DNA from: Moritella dasanensis ArB 0140 | GTDB taxonomy: Bacteria > Pseudomonadota > Gammaproteobacteria > Enterobacterales > Moritellaceae | Assembly (NCBI RefSeq): GCF_000276805.1 | Contig: NZ_AKXQ01000029.1 | Span: forward strand, 1 to 62,660 | Length of the DNA: 62,660 nt | Reading direction: 5' to 3' | In this document: in pieces, positions 16,118 to 24,490 of the stretch | Numbering within the stretch: the stretch's first letter is position 1 | Layout of the letters: each line of letters begins with the position of its first letter | Notes under the pieces: generated by a model | Databases searched by the model: none | Told to the model about the DNA's origin: nothing | Seen by the model: only the letters and a program-made list of their open reading frames with translations | Position numbers and translations under genes: made by a program

Positions 16118-16561
16118 TTAAAGGCTGTTTTTTGCTGCGTTTTCATTTAAGAATAGGCAACCAAGTGTGAATGCATTCTGTTGGAATTTTTTCAGACCCG
16201 TTTCAGCAAAATCAACAAAGATCGGGTGATCTTGTACTAATTGCTTGTAGAACGTTTGTGAAACCATGTTCACTTCAACGCTAGTTACAAGTTGGATTGC
16301 CGCTTCAGCTTTAAAGCTTGTTGAGCTACCACTAAACTTGCCTTTTGTCAGACGTTCTTTGATCACTACATTGTCAATTTTATAATCTGTCATTAACTGG
16401 GCAAATTCTTTATGAAACTGACGCATCTGATACGCTTCAGTTGAACTTGCTAAGGTAATTTTTCTTTTTCGACATTCAATAAGCTCAAACATTCCGTCTT
16501 TTAAAGATAGGAAACATAGATTTACTTCATTGCCTGCTAGTTCAACACTACAAATTCTCAT
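16118..16561 (-). CDS. DUF3010 family protein
   Basis: 147 aa from the ATG at 16561, which has a GGTGAG ribosome site seven bases upstream; longer in-frame starts add a poor N terminus. The beginning, MRICSVELAGNEVNLCFLSL, matches the DUF3010 family of marine gammaproteobacteria as I remember it. The later FAETGLKKFQQNAFTLGCLF also looks conserved. The first strand pattern recalls RNase H/actin-like folds, but no function is known. It is monocistronic and terminates at 16063-16087. Confidence 0.72.
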   Translation of the reverse strand: MRICSVELAGNEVNLCFLSLKDGMFELIECRKRKITLASSTEAYQMRQFHKEFAQLMTDYKIDNVVIKERLTKGKFSGSSTSFKAEAAIQLVTSVEVNMVSQTFYKQLVQDHPIFVDFAETGLKKFQQNAFTLGCLFLNENAAKNSL

Positions 16562-16664
16562 TAAATAACTCACCATAAATAAAGATAACTTCGCTATTAT
16601 AACCACTTTGTTGTCAGTTAACATGGTTATCGTTGTTTCGTTGTGAATTTATACGATAGTATCC

Positions 16665-16928
16665 TATACCCAAGCTACTTCAAAATGCTGTATCAGAGAC
16701 GAGCAGGGATATCAGGACAAGGCACAATATGTAGAGAATGGTTATTCCATTTTAAAATATTGTAACGCTGTGCTGTTATTCCTGCTCGCCTCCCGCTGGG
16801 CAAAACGAATGAAGGTATCTTCTGCGTTATGAAGTCTTGATTAAGAATAACTAAATCCTCGACTTCACGCCTTGAATATCCTCTTCTTTCGGTTTGCTGA
16901 TTGTGCATTTAGAAGTAGTTTGGGTATA
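16665..16928. mobile_element. 264-bp MITE-like element
   Basis: Terminal inverted repeats of 24 bp (16665-16688 and 16905-16928) agree at 22 of 24 positions; both ends read TATACCC inward. The length, the absence of a transposase and the location between two unrelated genes fit a miniature inverted-repeat transposable element. The outer TA may be the duplicated target, as for mariner/IS630-like elements. Similar TATACCCAAG-ended repeats occur widely in Vibrio-group genomes, from memory. It sits about 28 bp before the esterase start at 16956, so it may alter that promoter. Confidence 0.7.
16693..16908 (-). CDS. Possible 71-aa reading frame inside the MITE-like element
   Basis: A basic, Arg-rich 71-residue frame (MHNQQTERRGYSRREVEDLV at its start) occupies nearly all of the element between its inverted repeats. 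No ribosome site or known domain is seen. It may be a chance frame or a remnant, or a small protein carried by the element family. Confidence 0.25.
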   Translation of the reverse strand: MHNQQTERRGYSRREVEDLVILNQDFITQKIPSFVLPSGRRAGITAQRYNILKWNNHSLHIVPCPDIPARL

Positions 16929-16955
16929 TAAACAACTTAATTGTAAGGAAACAGA

Positions 16956-17630
16956 ATGACATATTTACCTTGTGTTGAAATTGAACCTAAACAGGCTGCA
17001 AACGCGAGTGTTATTTGGTTACACGGATTGGGTGCCAATGGCCATGATTTTGCTGGCGTGGTGCCAATGATCGCATTATCTAGCGAGCATCAAGTGCGTT
17101 ATGTTTTCCCGCATGCCCCTGAAATAAACGTCACGATTAATAATGGTTACAAAATGCCAGCTTGGTATGACATTTTGGCGATGACATTAGAGCGTAAAAT
17201 TGATATGTCAGGTTTAATGGCAAGCGTTGAACAGGTACAAAAACTGATCCAGCGTGAGATTGATCGAGGTATTGATAGTCAACGGATCGTTGTTGCTGGT
17301 TTTTCTCAAGGCGGTGCGGTGGCTTATCAAAGCGCGTTAACTTTTACCAAGCCATTAGCTGGGCTCATGGTGATGTCGAGTTATTTCGCAACGGCTAAAA
17401 CCATTAAGCCACATTCGCAGAATCTGGCGTTACCGGTCCATATTTATCATGGTAGTGCGGATCCTGTTGTGGCTGAATCGCTTGGGTTAAATGCGATGAC
17501 ATATTTAGAAACGCTCGGTTATCAACCGCAGTATCATCGCTACGCTGCAGAGCATACGGTTACCGCACAGCAGATAAATGATATATCACAACATATACAG
17601 CAGTTTTTAGCGATTAATACCACAAGCTAG
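16956..17630 (+). CDS. Carboxylesterase/phospholipase (alpha/beta hydrolase)
   Basis: 224 aa, standard size for the carboxylesterase 2/acyl-protein thioesterase family. Motifs in order: VIWLHGLGANGHDFAG (oxyanion region), VVAGFSQGGAVAYQSAL (nucleophile Ser in GFSQG), HGSADPVV (acid Asp) and a C-terminal AEHTVTAQQ (probable catalytic His). The enzyme cleaves short-chain esters or lysophospholipids in the cytoplasm. A MITE-like element ends 28 bp upstream, and the ribosome site TAAGGAA precedes the ATG. Confidence 0.9.
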   Translation: MTYLPCVEIEPKQAANASVIWLHGLGANGHDFAGVVPMIALSSEHQVRYVFPHAPEINVTINNGYKMPAWYDILAMTLERKIDMSGLMASVEQVQKLIQREIDRGIDSQRIVVAGFSQGGAVAYQSALTFTKPLAGLMVMSSYFATAKTIKPHSQNLALPVHIYHGSADPVVAESLGLNAMTYLETLGYQPQYHRYAAEHTVTAQQINDISQHIQQFLAINTTS

Positions 17631-17801
17631 CGCTAATTTGTCGTATCTTAAACTACCGAGGTTGAATAGATCTCGGTAGTTTATGCTGTGATTTTTTTGT
17701 TATCAAGATCACAATGACAGGGGTTTTCAAGGGTATAGTGATCCATTTGTGACGATTACATCTATGCTTAAAGTTCCTAGTATTATTGATAAGATTGAAC
17801 G

Positions 17802-18269
17802 ATGCGTCAGAATGAAAACCGTAACTCAAGTGATGTTAATAATAATGTGTTAATTGATAACTTTGTTGCGATTAATGACATTCATAATCCAGATATGGAA
17901 TTGCTTAAAGAGAGTCAATCTAATCAAGATAGCGAAAATATTGAAGTCACGCTTGCCACTAAAATGAATTTTGTCAGACAGATTTGGTTGGCCGGACTGG
18001 GGGCATATAGCCATAGCGTTGATGAGCTTAATACGGCGGGTGAAAAATCGTCAATGTATTTTGAAGATCTGTTGCTGCAAGGTGAGAAAGTCGATAGTGC
18101 TTTTAAATTGCATACCACGGGGGAGCATATATCCTTGCATGGTTTAGAAAAATTGATTCAGCGAACTTATGCAAAATTAACGGGCGTTGAAAGTGATAAG
18201 CTGACGCAGTTGAACGATAAACTTGATGCTTTACTCGCAGAACTAGCAGATAAAAAACAAACCACTTAG
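17802..18269 (+). CDS. Phasin family protein
   Basis: 155 aa. After a variable polar N terminus (residues 1-45), the sequence KMNFVRQIWLAGLGAYSHS is the typical phasin start, followed by an amphipathic helical region and a coiled-coil-like C terminus (LTQLNDKLDALLAELADKK). Phasins coat polyhydroxyalkanoate granules and control their size and surface. No PHA synthase is in the window, so storage use is inferred only from the family. The stop codon lies inside a strong terminator hairpin. Confidence 0.8.
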   Translation: MRQNENRNSSDVNNNVLIDNFVAINDIHNPDMELLKESQSNQDSENIEVTLATKMNFVRQIWLAGLGAYSHSVDELNTAGEKSSMYFEDLLLQGEKVDSAFKLHTTGEHISLHGLEKLIQRTYAKLTGVESDKLTQLNDKLDALLAELADKKQTT

Positions 18270-18292
18270 AGGGGCTCTGAAGTGGTTTGTTT
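18258..18292. terminator. Terminator after the phasin gene
   Basis: A ten-bp outer stem (18258-18267 with 18280-18289) plus an inner AGAG/CTCT stem form a nearly continuous hairpin with a GGG loop. The phasin stop codon lies within it, and it also faces the leftward gene ending at 18317. Confidence 0.8.
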
Positions 18293-18316
18293 CATTAAAT
18301 ACTGGCCGTGGTAAGA

Positions 18317-19060
18317 TTAATCTTCGGCGAGTAATTTTCCCAGATATTCACTGGCATTGGCTCTGATAGGCATAAAATAGACATTATCATCTCTGGCTTG
18401 CACCTTTTTAATCATGGCGCGGCCAAACTTAATATTCCACTCTTTTGTTGGTTCGAAATCACTTGGAAAAACCACATCATTTTTGTTTTCCCAATATGAT
18501 TGACTCGTTTCGCTATGAATCGGACTCATCCCCCAAAATACTTCCGTACCCTGCAGCATATCCATATATACATCGAGAAATTTCAAATCAAAAAATGGTT
18601 GTGTGAAAAATCCATCCACACCAGCATCGATTTTATCGTGAATATAATCGAGCTCTTTACGCATGCTGGTTCGATATTGATCGATCGCCGCGTAAACCTT
18701 CATATATGGCAGTTCTTTTTTGATAATACGAATGAGTTCACATGAGGTATTACGATAAGTTCGGTGCGAAATATCCTGCGGTGGATCACCTTCGACGACA
18801 AGCACTGAATTGATTTTACTGTGACGGAAAAAATCCGTTAATGGAAAACCGTTTCGCAGATCAAAGTCGATAGCGCGTAGGTGGGGAATAACTTCATCAA
18901 ACTTGTCTTGTAAGCGATCGCAAGCATCCCAACTACGGACATCAAAGCGCAGTAAGTCTGGAATATTCAGCGTATTTATTTGACCAAACTGGCTAACTTC
19001 TTCGACTTCAGTATTTAAGGTTTCCCATGAACGGGGTACAAGCTCTATTGAGTATTTCAA
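18317..19060 (-). CDS. Methylenetetrahydrofolate reductase-like protein (short, divergent)
   Basis: 247 aa, shorter than MetF (about 296). The TIM-barrel landmarks of the MTHFR family are visible: YSIELVPRS (equivalent to the FEFFPP strand with its Glu), VLVVEGDPP (loop bearing the FAD-site Asp), and KIDAGVDGFFTQPFFD. Sequence between them is divergent, so the reaction may differ from making 5-methyl-THF. It could serve another one-carbon or flavin-dependent step. It is leftward, downstream of nfo with a 113-bp gap, and has a small hairpin in its leader (19077-19099). Confidence 0.72.
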   Translation of the reverse strand: MKYSIELVPRSWETLNTEVEEVSQFGQINTLNIPDLLRFDVRSWDACDRLQDKFDEVIPHLRAIDFDLRNGFPLTDFFRHSKINSVLVVEGDPPQDISHRTYRNTSCELIRIIKKELPYMKVYAAIDQYRTSMRKELDYIHDKIDAGVDGFFTQPFFDLKFLDVYMDMLQGTEVFWGMSPIHSETSQSYWENKNDVVFPSDFEPTKEWNIKFGRAMIKKVQARDDNVYFMPIRANASEYLGKLLAED

Positions 19061-19173
19061 ATTACATCCCTTTTTGTTATCAACAGTCCTGGTTGATAAT
19101 CCTTTTAATACCCAAACTCGACTCCGCGTGTTTGGGCTTTTCCAATCATTGATATAGTTTGTATAACTATTTC

Positions 19174-20025
19174 TTATTTATTTGCGGCTAACTGCTGTAA
19201 CCAAGCAATTTCAGCGGCCCAAATAGTATCATCTATTGTTTCCAATACCATAGGTATACCATTAAAGCGTTCATCCTGCATGATAAATTTGAAGGCTTCT
19301 TCACCAATAAAACCTTGGCCTAAGCTGTGATGGCGATCAACTTTTGTGCCTAGCGCAACTTTACTGTCATTAATGTGCATACCTGCAAGGTATTCAAAGC
19401 CGACAATACGTTCAAAATCATTAAAGGTTTGCTCACACGCTGCAAAGGTACGTAAGTCATATCCGGCGACAAAGGTGTGGCAAGTATCAATACATACACC
19501 CACACGGCTCTTATCTTCTACTTGTTCAATGATCTCGGCGAGATGCTCAAAACGGTAACCTAAGTTAGTACCTTGGCCTGCGGTGTTTTCGATAACGGCT
19601 TTGACTGACGTTGATTTTTCGAGTGCGAGGTTAATCGATTCGGCGACGCGTTTTAAACTTTCTGATTCCGATATCTTTTTTAAGTGGCTACCAGGATGGA
19701 AGTTCAGCAAGGTTAAACCGAGCTGTTCGCAACGGTGCATTTCATCATAAAAGGCATTGCGCGATTTCTCTAAGGCTTCAGTTTCAGGGTGGCCAAGGTT
19801 AATTAAATAAGAATCGTGAGGCAAAATCTGCGCGGCGGTAAAATTGTAGCGTTTACAATTGGCTTTAAACTTACGGATATCATCCGGGCTCAGCGCTTTT
19901 GCATCCCAGCGACGTTGGTTTTTGGTAAATAGAGCAAATGCAGTGGCCCCTAAATCATGCGCGTTTTTAGGGGCATTCCATACGCCACCTGCTGCAGACA
20001 CGTGCGCGCCAATAAATTTAGTCAT
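19174..20025 (-). CDS. nfo: Endonuclease IV (AP endonuclease) Nfo
   Basis: 283 aa from the ATG at 20025 (GGAG six bases upstream); the start gives [14 protein letters not shown], as in E. coli. Family motifs are present: [31 protein letters not shown] and GMHINDSK, which supply the three-zinc site. The enzyme nicks DNA 5' of abasic sites in base-excision repair. It is divergent from ung, which creates abasic sites, so the two repair steps lie side by side. Confidence 0.96.
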   Translation of the reverse strand: MTKFIGAHVSAAGGVWNAPKNAHDLGATAFALFTKNQRRWDAKALSPDDIRKFKANCKRYNFTAAQILPHDSYLINLGHPETEALEKSRNAFYDEMHRCEQLGLTLLNFHPGSHLKKISESESLKRVAESINLALEKSTSVKAVIENTAGQGTNLGYRFEHLAEIIEQVEDKSRVGVCIDTCHTFVAGYDLRTFAACEQTFNDFERIVGFEYLAGMHINDSKVALGTKVDRHHSLGQGFIGEEAFKFIMQDERFNGIPMVLETIDDTIWAAEIAWLQQLAANK

Positions 20026-20146
20026 TTTTTGCTCCATTGTTTTAGGTATTCCGCATTTTTAGTCAATTTAGTGACAAAACAGTTTTAAAGGAGACTTTTT
20101 ACGATAAAATTAGTTTTTTGGCAATGCTAATCTTTGGGAATTATTA

Positions 20147-20827
20147 ATGAAAACTTGGGCAGAATTTTTGTTGCATGAGCAACAGCAACCGTATTACTTA
20201 GCGCTAGATAATTTTATTGCTGCAGAAAGAGCGGCTGGAAAAGTGGTTTATCCTAAACAAGACGATGTATTTCAAGCATTTTCATTAACCCCGTTAAAAG
20301 ATGTCAAAGTGGTCATTTTAGGGCAAGACCCTTATCACGGACCAGATCAAGCCCACGGTTTGTGTTTTTCGGTATTACCCGGTATTAAGATCCCGCCTTC
20401 GCTGCGTAATATGTATAAAGAACTGACAACCGATATCGACGGTTTTGCCACACCTGACCACGGTTATTTAATTGAGTGGGCGCAACAAGGTATTTTAATG
20501 TTAAATACCGTGTTAACTGTTGAACAAGCGCAAGCTCATTCCCATGCTAAATCGGGTTGGGAGACGTTCACTGATCATGTGATTGAACAGTTAAACCAGC
20601 AAGATGAAGAAATCATTTTTGTCCTATGGGGTAATCATGCCAAGAAAAAGGGCCGCCATATTGATCGCAGTCGCCATCATGTTTTAGAGGGCGTGCACCC
20701 ATCACCATTATCTGCTAGTCGTGGTTTCTTCGGTAGCCAGCATTTCTCTGCTATTAACCAGCGTTTACAAGCTCGCCAACAAACGCCGATCAATTGGCAA
20801 GTCAGCGCTGTTGAGACGCTAGTCTAA
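20147..20827 (+). CDS. ung: Uracil-DNA glycosylase Ung
   Basis: 226 aa, family-typical length. [18 protein letters not shown] holds the catalytic Asp (water-activating loop). [11 protein letters not shown] and the [12 protein letters not shown] motif (DNA-intercalating His-Pro-Ser loop) are intact. The enzyme removes uracil from DNA. It is divergent from nfo, about 120 bp apart. Confidence 0.97.
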   Translation: MKTWAEFLLHEQQQPYYLALDNFIAAERAAGKVVYPKQDDVFQAFSLTPLKDVKVVILGQDPYHGPDQAHGLCFSVLPGIKIPPSLRNMYKELTTDIDGFATPDHGYLIEWAQQGILMLNTVLTVEQAQAHSHAKSGWETFTDHVIEQLNQQDEEIIFVLWGNHAKKKGRHIDRSRHHVLEGVHPSPLSASRGFFGSQHFSAINQRLQARQQTPINWQVSAVETLV

Positions 20828-20960
20828 ATATTACCTTTATAGCTTATATTGGTAGGTCAGTGTGAAGTGGTAAATAGATAAATAAATAGTGAAGCGGATC
20901 AAAGAAACTAATACTATATGGGTATATCATGGAGGCAGATAATTTCAAATTGGAGTTTAT

Positions 20961-21542
20961 ATGTTATCTCTCATTACTAAAGATCATGAACAAGTAGAGT
21001 TACTGTTAAATGTATTAACTGAGCAGTTAGCGGAACTCGAATCTGAGCAGCAGGGTGTTAATTTTAAATTGATGGATGATATTGTTCATTATCTACGTAA
21101 TTATATTGACCGTTACCATCACCCTAAAGAAGACTTGATCTATTCATATTACCTCGAAAACTATGTCGAAGATGCGAGCATGCCGAATCGTTTAGCATCG
21201 GAGCATCAAAGTCTGAATTTCCTGAGTCGTGAACTTTCAAGTGCTTTGAATATGATCCAACTTGACTCTGTGATGCCATTCGATGAATTCGCGAGACAAT
21301 TAAGAAGCTTTGTTGATAAACAACGCAGCCATATTCAATATGAAAACAATGTTGTTATGCCGTTAATGGCAGAGAAATTCACGCCGGATGACTGGTGTCA
21401 GATTGAGCATTTGTGGAAGAATGGTGATGTACAAGATATAAAAACATTGGCGGTGTTTAATGAGGTATACGATCGACTTAAACAACGTATTATTGATGCC
21501 GGATTTATGCATGATATTGACGAAGAGTTGTGCTTAGTTTAG
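20961..21542 (+). CDS. Hemerythrin-domain protein
   Basis: 193 aa, helical. Metal-ligand residues follow the hemerythrin pattern: DHEQVE (His 9), RYHHPKEDL, SEHQSLN and HIQYENNVVMPLM. Such proteins carry a non-haem di-iron centre and bind oxygen, nitric oxide or iron, or act in repair of iron centres. Length and single-domain layout resemble stand-alone bacterial members. It is monocistronic, with a terminator at about 21601-21633. Confidence 0.88.
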   Translation: MLSLITKDHEQVELLLNVLTEQLAELESEQQGVNFKLMDDIVHYLRNYIDRYHHPKEDLIYSYYLENYVEDASMPNRLASEHQSLNFLSRELSSALNMIQLDSVMPFDEFARQLRSFVDKQRSHIQYENNVVMPLMAEKFTPDDWCQIEHLWKNGDVQDIKTLAVFNEVYDRLKQRIIDAGFMHDIDEELCLV

Positions 21543-21600
21543 TTGTGATTTAAGAGCATGGTCTGGTAAAGGAATTATCCTACAGACGTTCTTATGAATA

Positions 21601-21633
21601 AAAAAAAGCCGCATGATGACATGCGGCTTTTTT
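21601..21633. terminator. Bidirectional terminator
   Basis: Stem GCCGCATG (21608-21615) with CATGCGGC (21620-21627), loop ATGA, flanked by A and T runs. It serves the hemerythrin gene and the leftward small gene at 21635. Confidence 0.92.
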
Positions 21634-21634
21634 A

Positions 21635-21802
21635 TTAAGCGATAAGATCAGAGTAGTAACTTAAAGGATCGTTATAACCGTCCATTTCCTTTTCTAAATT
21701 AAGCTTATCTTTAATCGCTTCAATCTCACGCCATTTTCGTTTTGACGCTGATTTAGCTTCTTTTTTTGTATTTTCTATCGACACTTGATTTATTCCTTCC
21801 AT
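21635..21802 (-). CDS. DUF3545 family small protein
   Basis: 55 aa, read directly from the DNA (start ATG complement at 21800-21802, stop complement at 21635-21637). A good ribosome site (AAGGTGA) precedes the start. The sequence is highly charged and helical, with KRKWREIEAIKDKLNLEKEM in the middle, which matches the DUF3545 family found in Vibrio and Shewanella from memory. No function is known. It ends right at a bidirectional terminator and is divergent from the AGCS symporter. Confidence 0.8.
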   Translation of the reverse strand: MEGINQVSIENTKKEAKSASKRKWREIEAIKDKLNLEKEMDGYNDPLSYYSDLIA

Positions 21803-22122
21803 GGGATCACCTTTGTAATGATAGTTACCTACCCTCTATAGCATTTTTTTAATGCCGACTGTCATATTTTACTGTGGATTTGAGTGGCAGATCACGGAAA
21901 AAGACCTAGAATGAAAAAAGTATAAAATAGTTTATCTAAAGAATGCCGTGTAGATTTGACATATATGTATCTAATTAGGGTAGGGATTGCGAGTTCGATA
22001 ATTTTAACACCTGTTTATTAACAATTTATTGGTTTTTTATGTTATATTTCGCGCCTTGTTTAGATGGTGGTGTTATTTTTACTGCCATCTATGGACTTTA
22101 ATAAGAGTGTGGAAAGGACAAT
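21803..22122. other. 320-bp intergenic region upstream of the AGCS symporter
   Basis: No gene seen. It holds the divergent promoters of the DUF3545 and symporter genes. TAGATGG near 22061 can pair with CCATCTA near 22085 in the symporter leader; the ribosome site GGAAAGGA precedes the ATG at 22123. I see no riboswitch consensus. Confidence 0.5.
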
Positions 22123-23538
22123 ATGACGGAAACTATCGACTTTATAAATGGGCTGTTATGGGGCTCAGTACTGATTTATTTACTTATCGGTACCGGTCTG
22201 TATTTTACCTTTAAATTAGGTTTTATTCAGTTCCGCCACTTTACTCACATGTTCTCTGTTCTTGCTGGTAGCCGTAAAAGCAGCAATGAAGGTGTCTCAT
22301 CATTTCAAGCATTATGTACAAGTTTAGCTGCGCGTGTTGGTACGGGTAACCTTGCAGGTGTTGCAGTTGCAATTACTGCTGGTGGTCCAGGCGCTGTATT
22401 CTGGATGTGGCTAATTGCTGTTATCGGTATGGCGACGAGCTTTGCTGAAAGTTCATTAGCACAATTATTTAAAACCAAAGATGCAGATGGTAATTTCCGT
22501 GGTGGCCCCGCTTACTACATGGAAAAAGGCTTAGGCCGTCGTTGGATGGGCGTTGTATTTTCAATCTGTCTAATCGTTGCATTTGGTTTAGTATTTAATG
22601 CCGTGCAGTCTGATGCGATTGCTAACTCTATGAATAACGCGTTTGGTTTTGATAAAACGATTGTTGGTATTGTATTAGTGGTATTCACGAGTGTGATCAT
22701 CTTTGGTGGTCTACGTGTGATTGGTGCATTTGCTGAAATCGTAGTGCCATTCATGGCATTGGCTTATATCCTGATTGCTTTTGTTGTTGTGGCAATGAAC
22801 TTTTCAGAGTTACCTGCGGTATTTGAATTAATCATTAAATCAGCATTCGGCTTAGATGAAGCTGCTGGTGGCGCACTTGGTGTTGCTATGATGCAAGGTA
22901 TTAAACGTGGTTTGTTCTCGAATGAAGCGGGTATGGGTAGTGCACCAAATGCTGCGGCAAGTGCGGCTCCATTCCCTAACCACCCAGCATCTCAAGGTTA
23001 TGTACAGATGTTAGGTGTGTTCATTGATACTATCGTTATCTGTACAGCGACAGCATCTATTATTCTACTGTCTGATCTGGGTGATACATCAGGTATTGGT
23101 GGTATCGAATTAACCCAGCATGCATTGTCATCTCATGTGGGTGATTGGGGTAGTACTTTCGTGGCTATTGCCATTCTATTCTTTGCATTTACGTCAATTG
23201 TAGCGAACTACTCATACGCAGAAACCAGTATTTTATTCTTGAATCGCGATTCGAAAGTAATGGTCTGGATCTTCCGTGCAGCGGTATTAGGTATGGTTAT
23301 GTTTGGTGCGGTTGCTAAATCAGATCTGATTTGGAATATGGCGGATGCATCAATGGGCCTCATGGCGCTGGTCAATATCATTGCTATCTTGATGTTATCT
23401 AAGTTTGTTATCATTATAGCGAAAGATTACAACAAGCAATTAGATGCTGGTAAGACGCCGACATTTGATAGTGCTGAATACCCTGAAATTGATAAAATCA
23501 TTAACAGTGAAATTTGGAACTCTAAATTTAAAAAGTAG
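22123..23538 (+). CDS. Alanine/glycine:cation symporter (AGCS family)
   Basis: 471 aa, about 11 membrane segments. Family marks include FQALCTSLAARVGTGNLAGV, the FRGGPAYYMEKGLGRRWM motif and GLFSNEAGMGSAPNAAASA. The carrier imports alanine or glycine with sodium (or protons) across the inner membrane. It is monocistronic, with a terminator at 23577-23606. Confidence 0.95.
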   Translation: MTETIDFINGLLWGSVLIYLLIGTGLYFTFKLGFIQFRHFTHMFSVLAGSRKSSNEGVSSFQALCTSLAARVGTGNLAGVAVAITAGGPGAVFWMWLIAVIGMATSFAESSLAQLFKTKDADGNFRGGPAYYMEKGLGRRWMGVVFSICLIVAFGLVFNAVQSDAIANSMNNAFGFDKTIVGIVLVVFTSVIIFGGLRVIGAFAEIVVPFMALAYILIAFVVVAMNFSELPAVFELIIKSAFGLDEAAGGALGVAMMQGIKRGLFSNEAGMGSAPNAAASAAPFPNHPASQGYVQMLGVFIDTIVICTATASIILLSDLGDTSGIGGIELTQHALSSHVGDWGSTFVAIAILFFAFTSIVANYSYAETSILFLNRDSKVMVWIFRAAVLGMVMFGAVAKSDLIWNMADASMGLMALVNIIAILMLSKFVIIIAKDYNKQLDAGKTPTFDSAEYPEIDKIINSEIWNSKFKK

Positions 23539-23576
23539 TGTGTAATTACAGATTAAATTAGCGTTTTAAAATTATA

Positions 23577-23610
23577 AAAGCCACTCATTTTACAATGAGT
23601 GGCTTTTTTA
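23577..23610. terminator. Intrinsic terminator after the AGCS gene
   Basis: A 13-bp stem (23577-23589 with 23594-23606), TTAC loop, and a T run. Confidence 0.93.
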
Positions 23611-23734
23611 TTAGGTATTAATTATGGGGTAATGAAATTGTATTAAATTTGTTTAATCCTAAAGGTTAGAGTTTTAGCTCTATCCTCTTTGTGGTTAAAT
23701 TGGCTTTTCATATCGACTCATATAGGATCAAGTC

Positions 23735-24286
23735 ATGAATAAATTAGCAACTCTCGCTTCTGCAATGCTATTAAGTTTCTCTGTTAATGCTGCACAGGAA
23801 GTGTCTGGCGTATCAGTACCAGATAATGTATCTGTTGAAGGCACATCACTTAATTATCAAGGGGCAGGTGTTCGTAGTAAGTTCTTTATTGATCTGTATG
23901 TTGGTTCGCTTTTCACACAAGCAGCGGATAAAGATGTAATCAAAAGCCAAGATGTAAGCGCTATTCGTCTTAATATCATCTCTGGTCTTATTACTTCTGA
24001 GAAAATGATCTCGGCTATCAATGACGGTTTTGACGGCGCTACGGCGGGTAATACAGCCCCTATCTCAGCTGAAATCGCTGAGTTTATTGGCGTGTTTAGT
24101 GCAGAGATTGCCAAAGGCGACCAATTTACGCTAGTGAGCACGCCAGGCAAAGGCTTGATAACGTATAAAAATAATGAAAAATTATCGACGATTAATAACG
24201 ATATTTTCCGTCAAGCGGTATTGGCTATTTGGTTAGGCGACAAACCAGCAGATGATGACCTGAAAGAAGATATGCTTGGTCTTTAA
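23735..24286 (+). CDS. Periplasmic chalcone-isomerase-like protein
   Basis: 183 aa. A signal peptide (residues 1-19, ending VNA-A) predicts export. The mature part, with YQGAGVRSKFFIDLYVGSLF, LNIISGLITSEKMISAIND and GKGLITYKNNE, matches the bacterial CHI-like/chalcone isomerase superfamily domain. Plant relatives are isomerases or fatty-acid binders; the bacterial periplasmic forms have no settled function, and lipid binding is a reasonable guess. Right after the stop come four 12-bp repeats and two hairpins. Confidence 0.8.
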   Translation: MNKLATLASAMLLSFSVNAAQEVSGVSVPDNVSVEGTSLNYQGAGVRSKFFIDLYVGSLFTQAADKDVIKSQDVSAIRLNIISGLITSEKMISAINDGFDGATAGNTAPISAEIAEFIGVFSAEIAKGDQFTLVSTPGKGLITYKNNEKLSTINNDIFRQAVLAIWLGDKPADDDLKEDMLGL

Positions 24287-24334
24287 TTTACGCTAAGATT
24301 TACGCTGAAGTTGACGCTGAAGTTGACGCTACAG
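24287..24334 (+). repeat. Four 12-bp tandem repeats
   Basis: Units at 24287, 24299, 24311 and 24323 follow TTnACGCTnAAG with small changes, immediately after the stop codon of the chalcone-isomerase-like gene. Confidence 0.85.
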
Positions 24335-24335
24335 T

Positions 24336-24413
24336 TTACATTGTCATTGAACATGACAATGTAATAACAAAATGGCTTACGGTTAAGAGTGAAATCTTAG
24401 CGTAAGCCATTTT
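24336..24413. terminator. Two consecutive hairpins; the second is a terminator
   Basis: First hairpin: perfect 12-bp stem 24336-24347 with 24353-24364, loop TGAAC. Second: 13-bp stem 24369-24381 with 24401-24413 plus an inner TAAGA/TCTTA pairing, followed by T residues. Together they separate the rightward gene from the convergent mltD-like gene. Confidence 0.82.
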
Positions 24414-24490
24414 TTATGCTTGGATTATTTAGCCGCCATGACTAAGTTTTGATTGGTATAGTTAGGCATAGCTCGGCGTTGAATGACTCG

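Noticed and set aside
22029-22214. 61-aa frame at the symporter promoter
   Set aside because: It is in a different frame, overlaps the true start at 22123, and shows no coding features.
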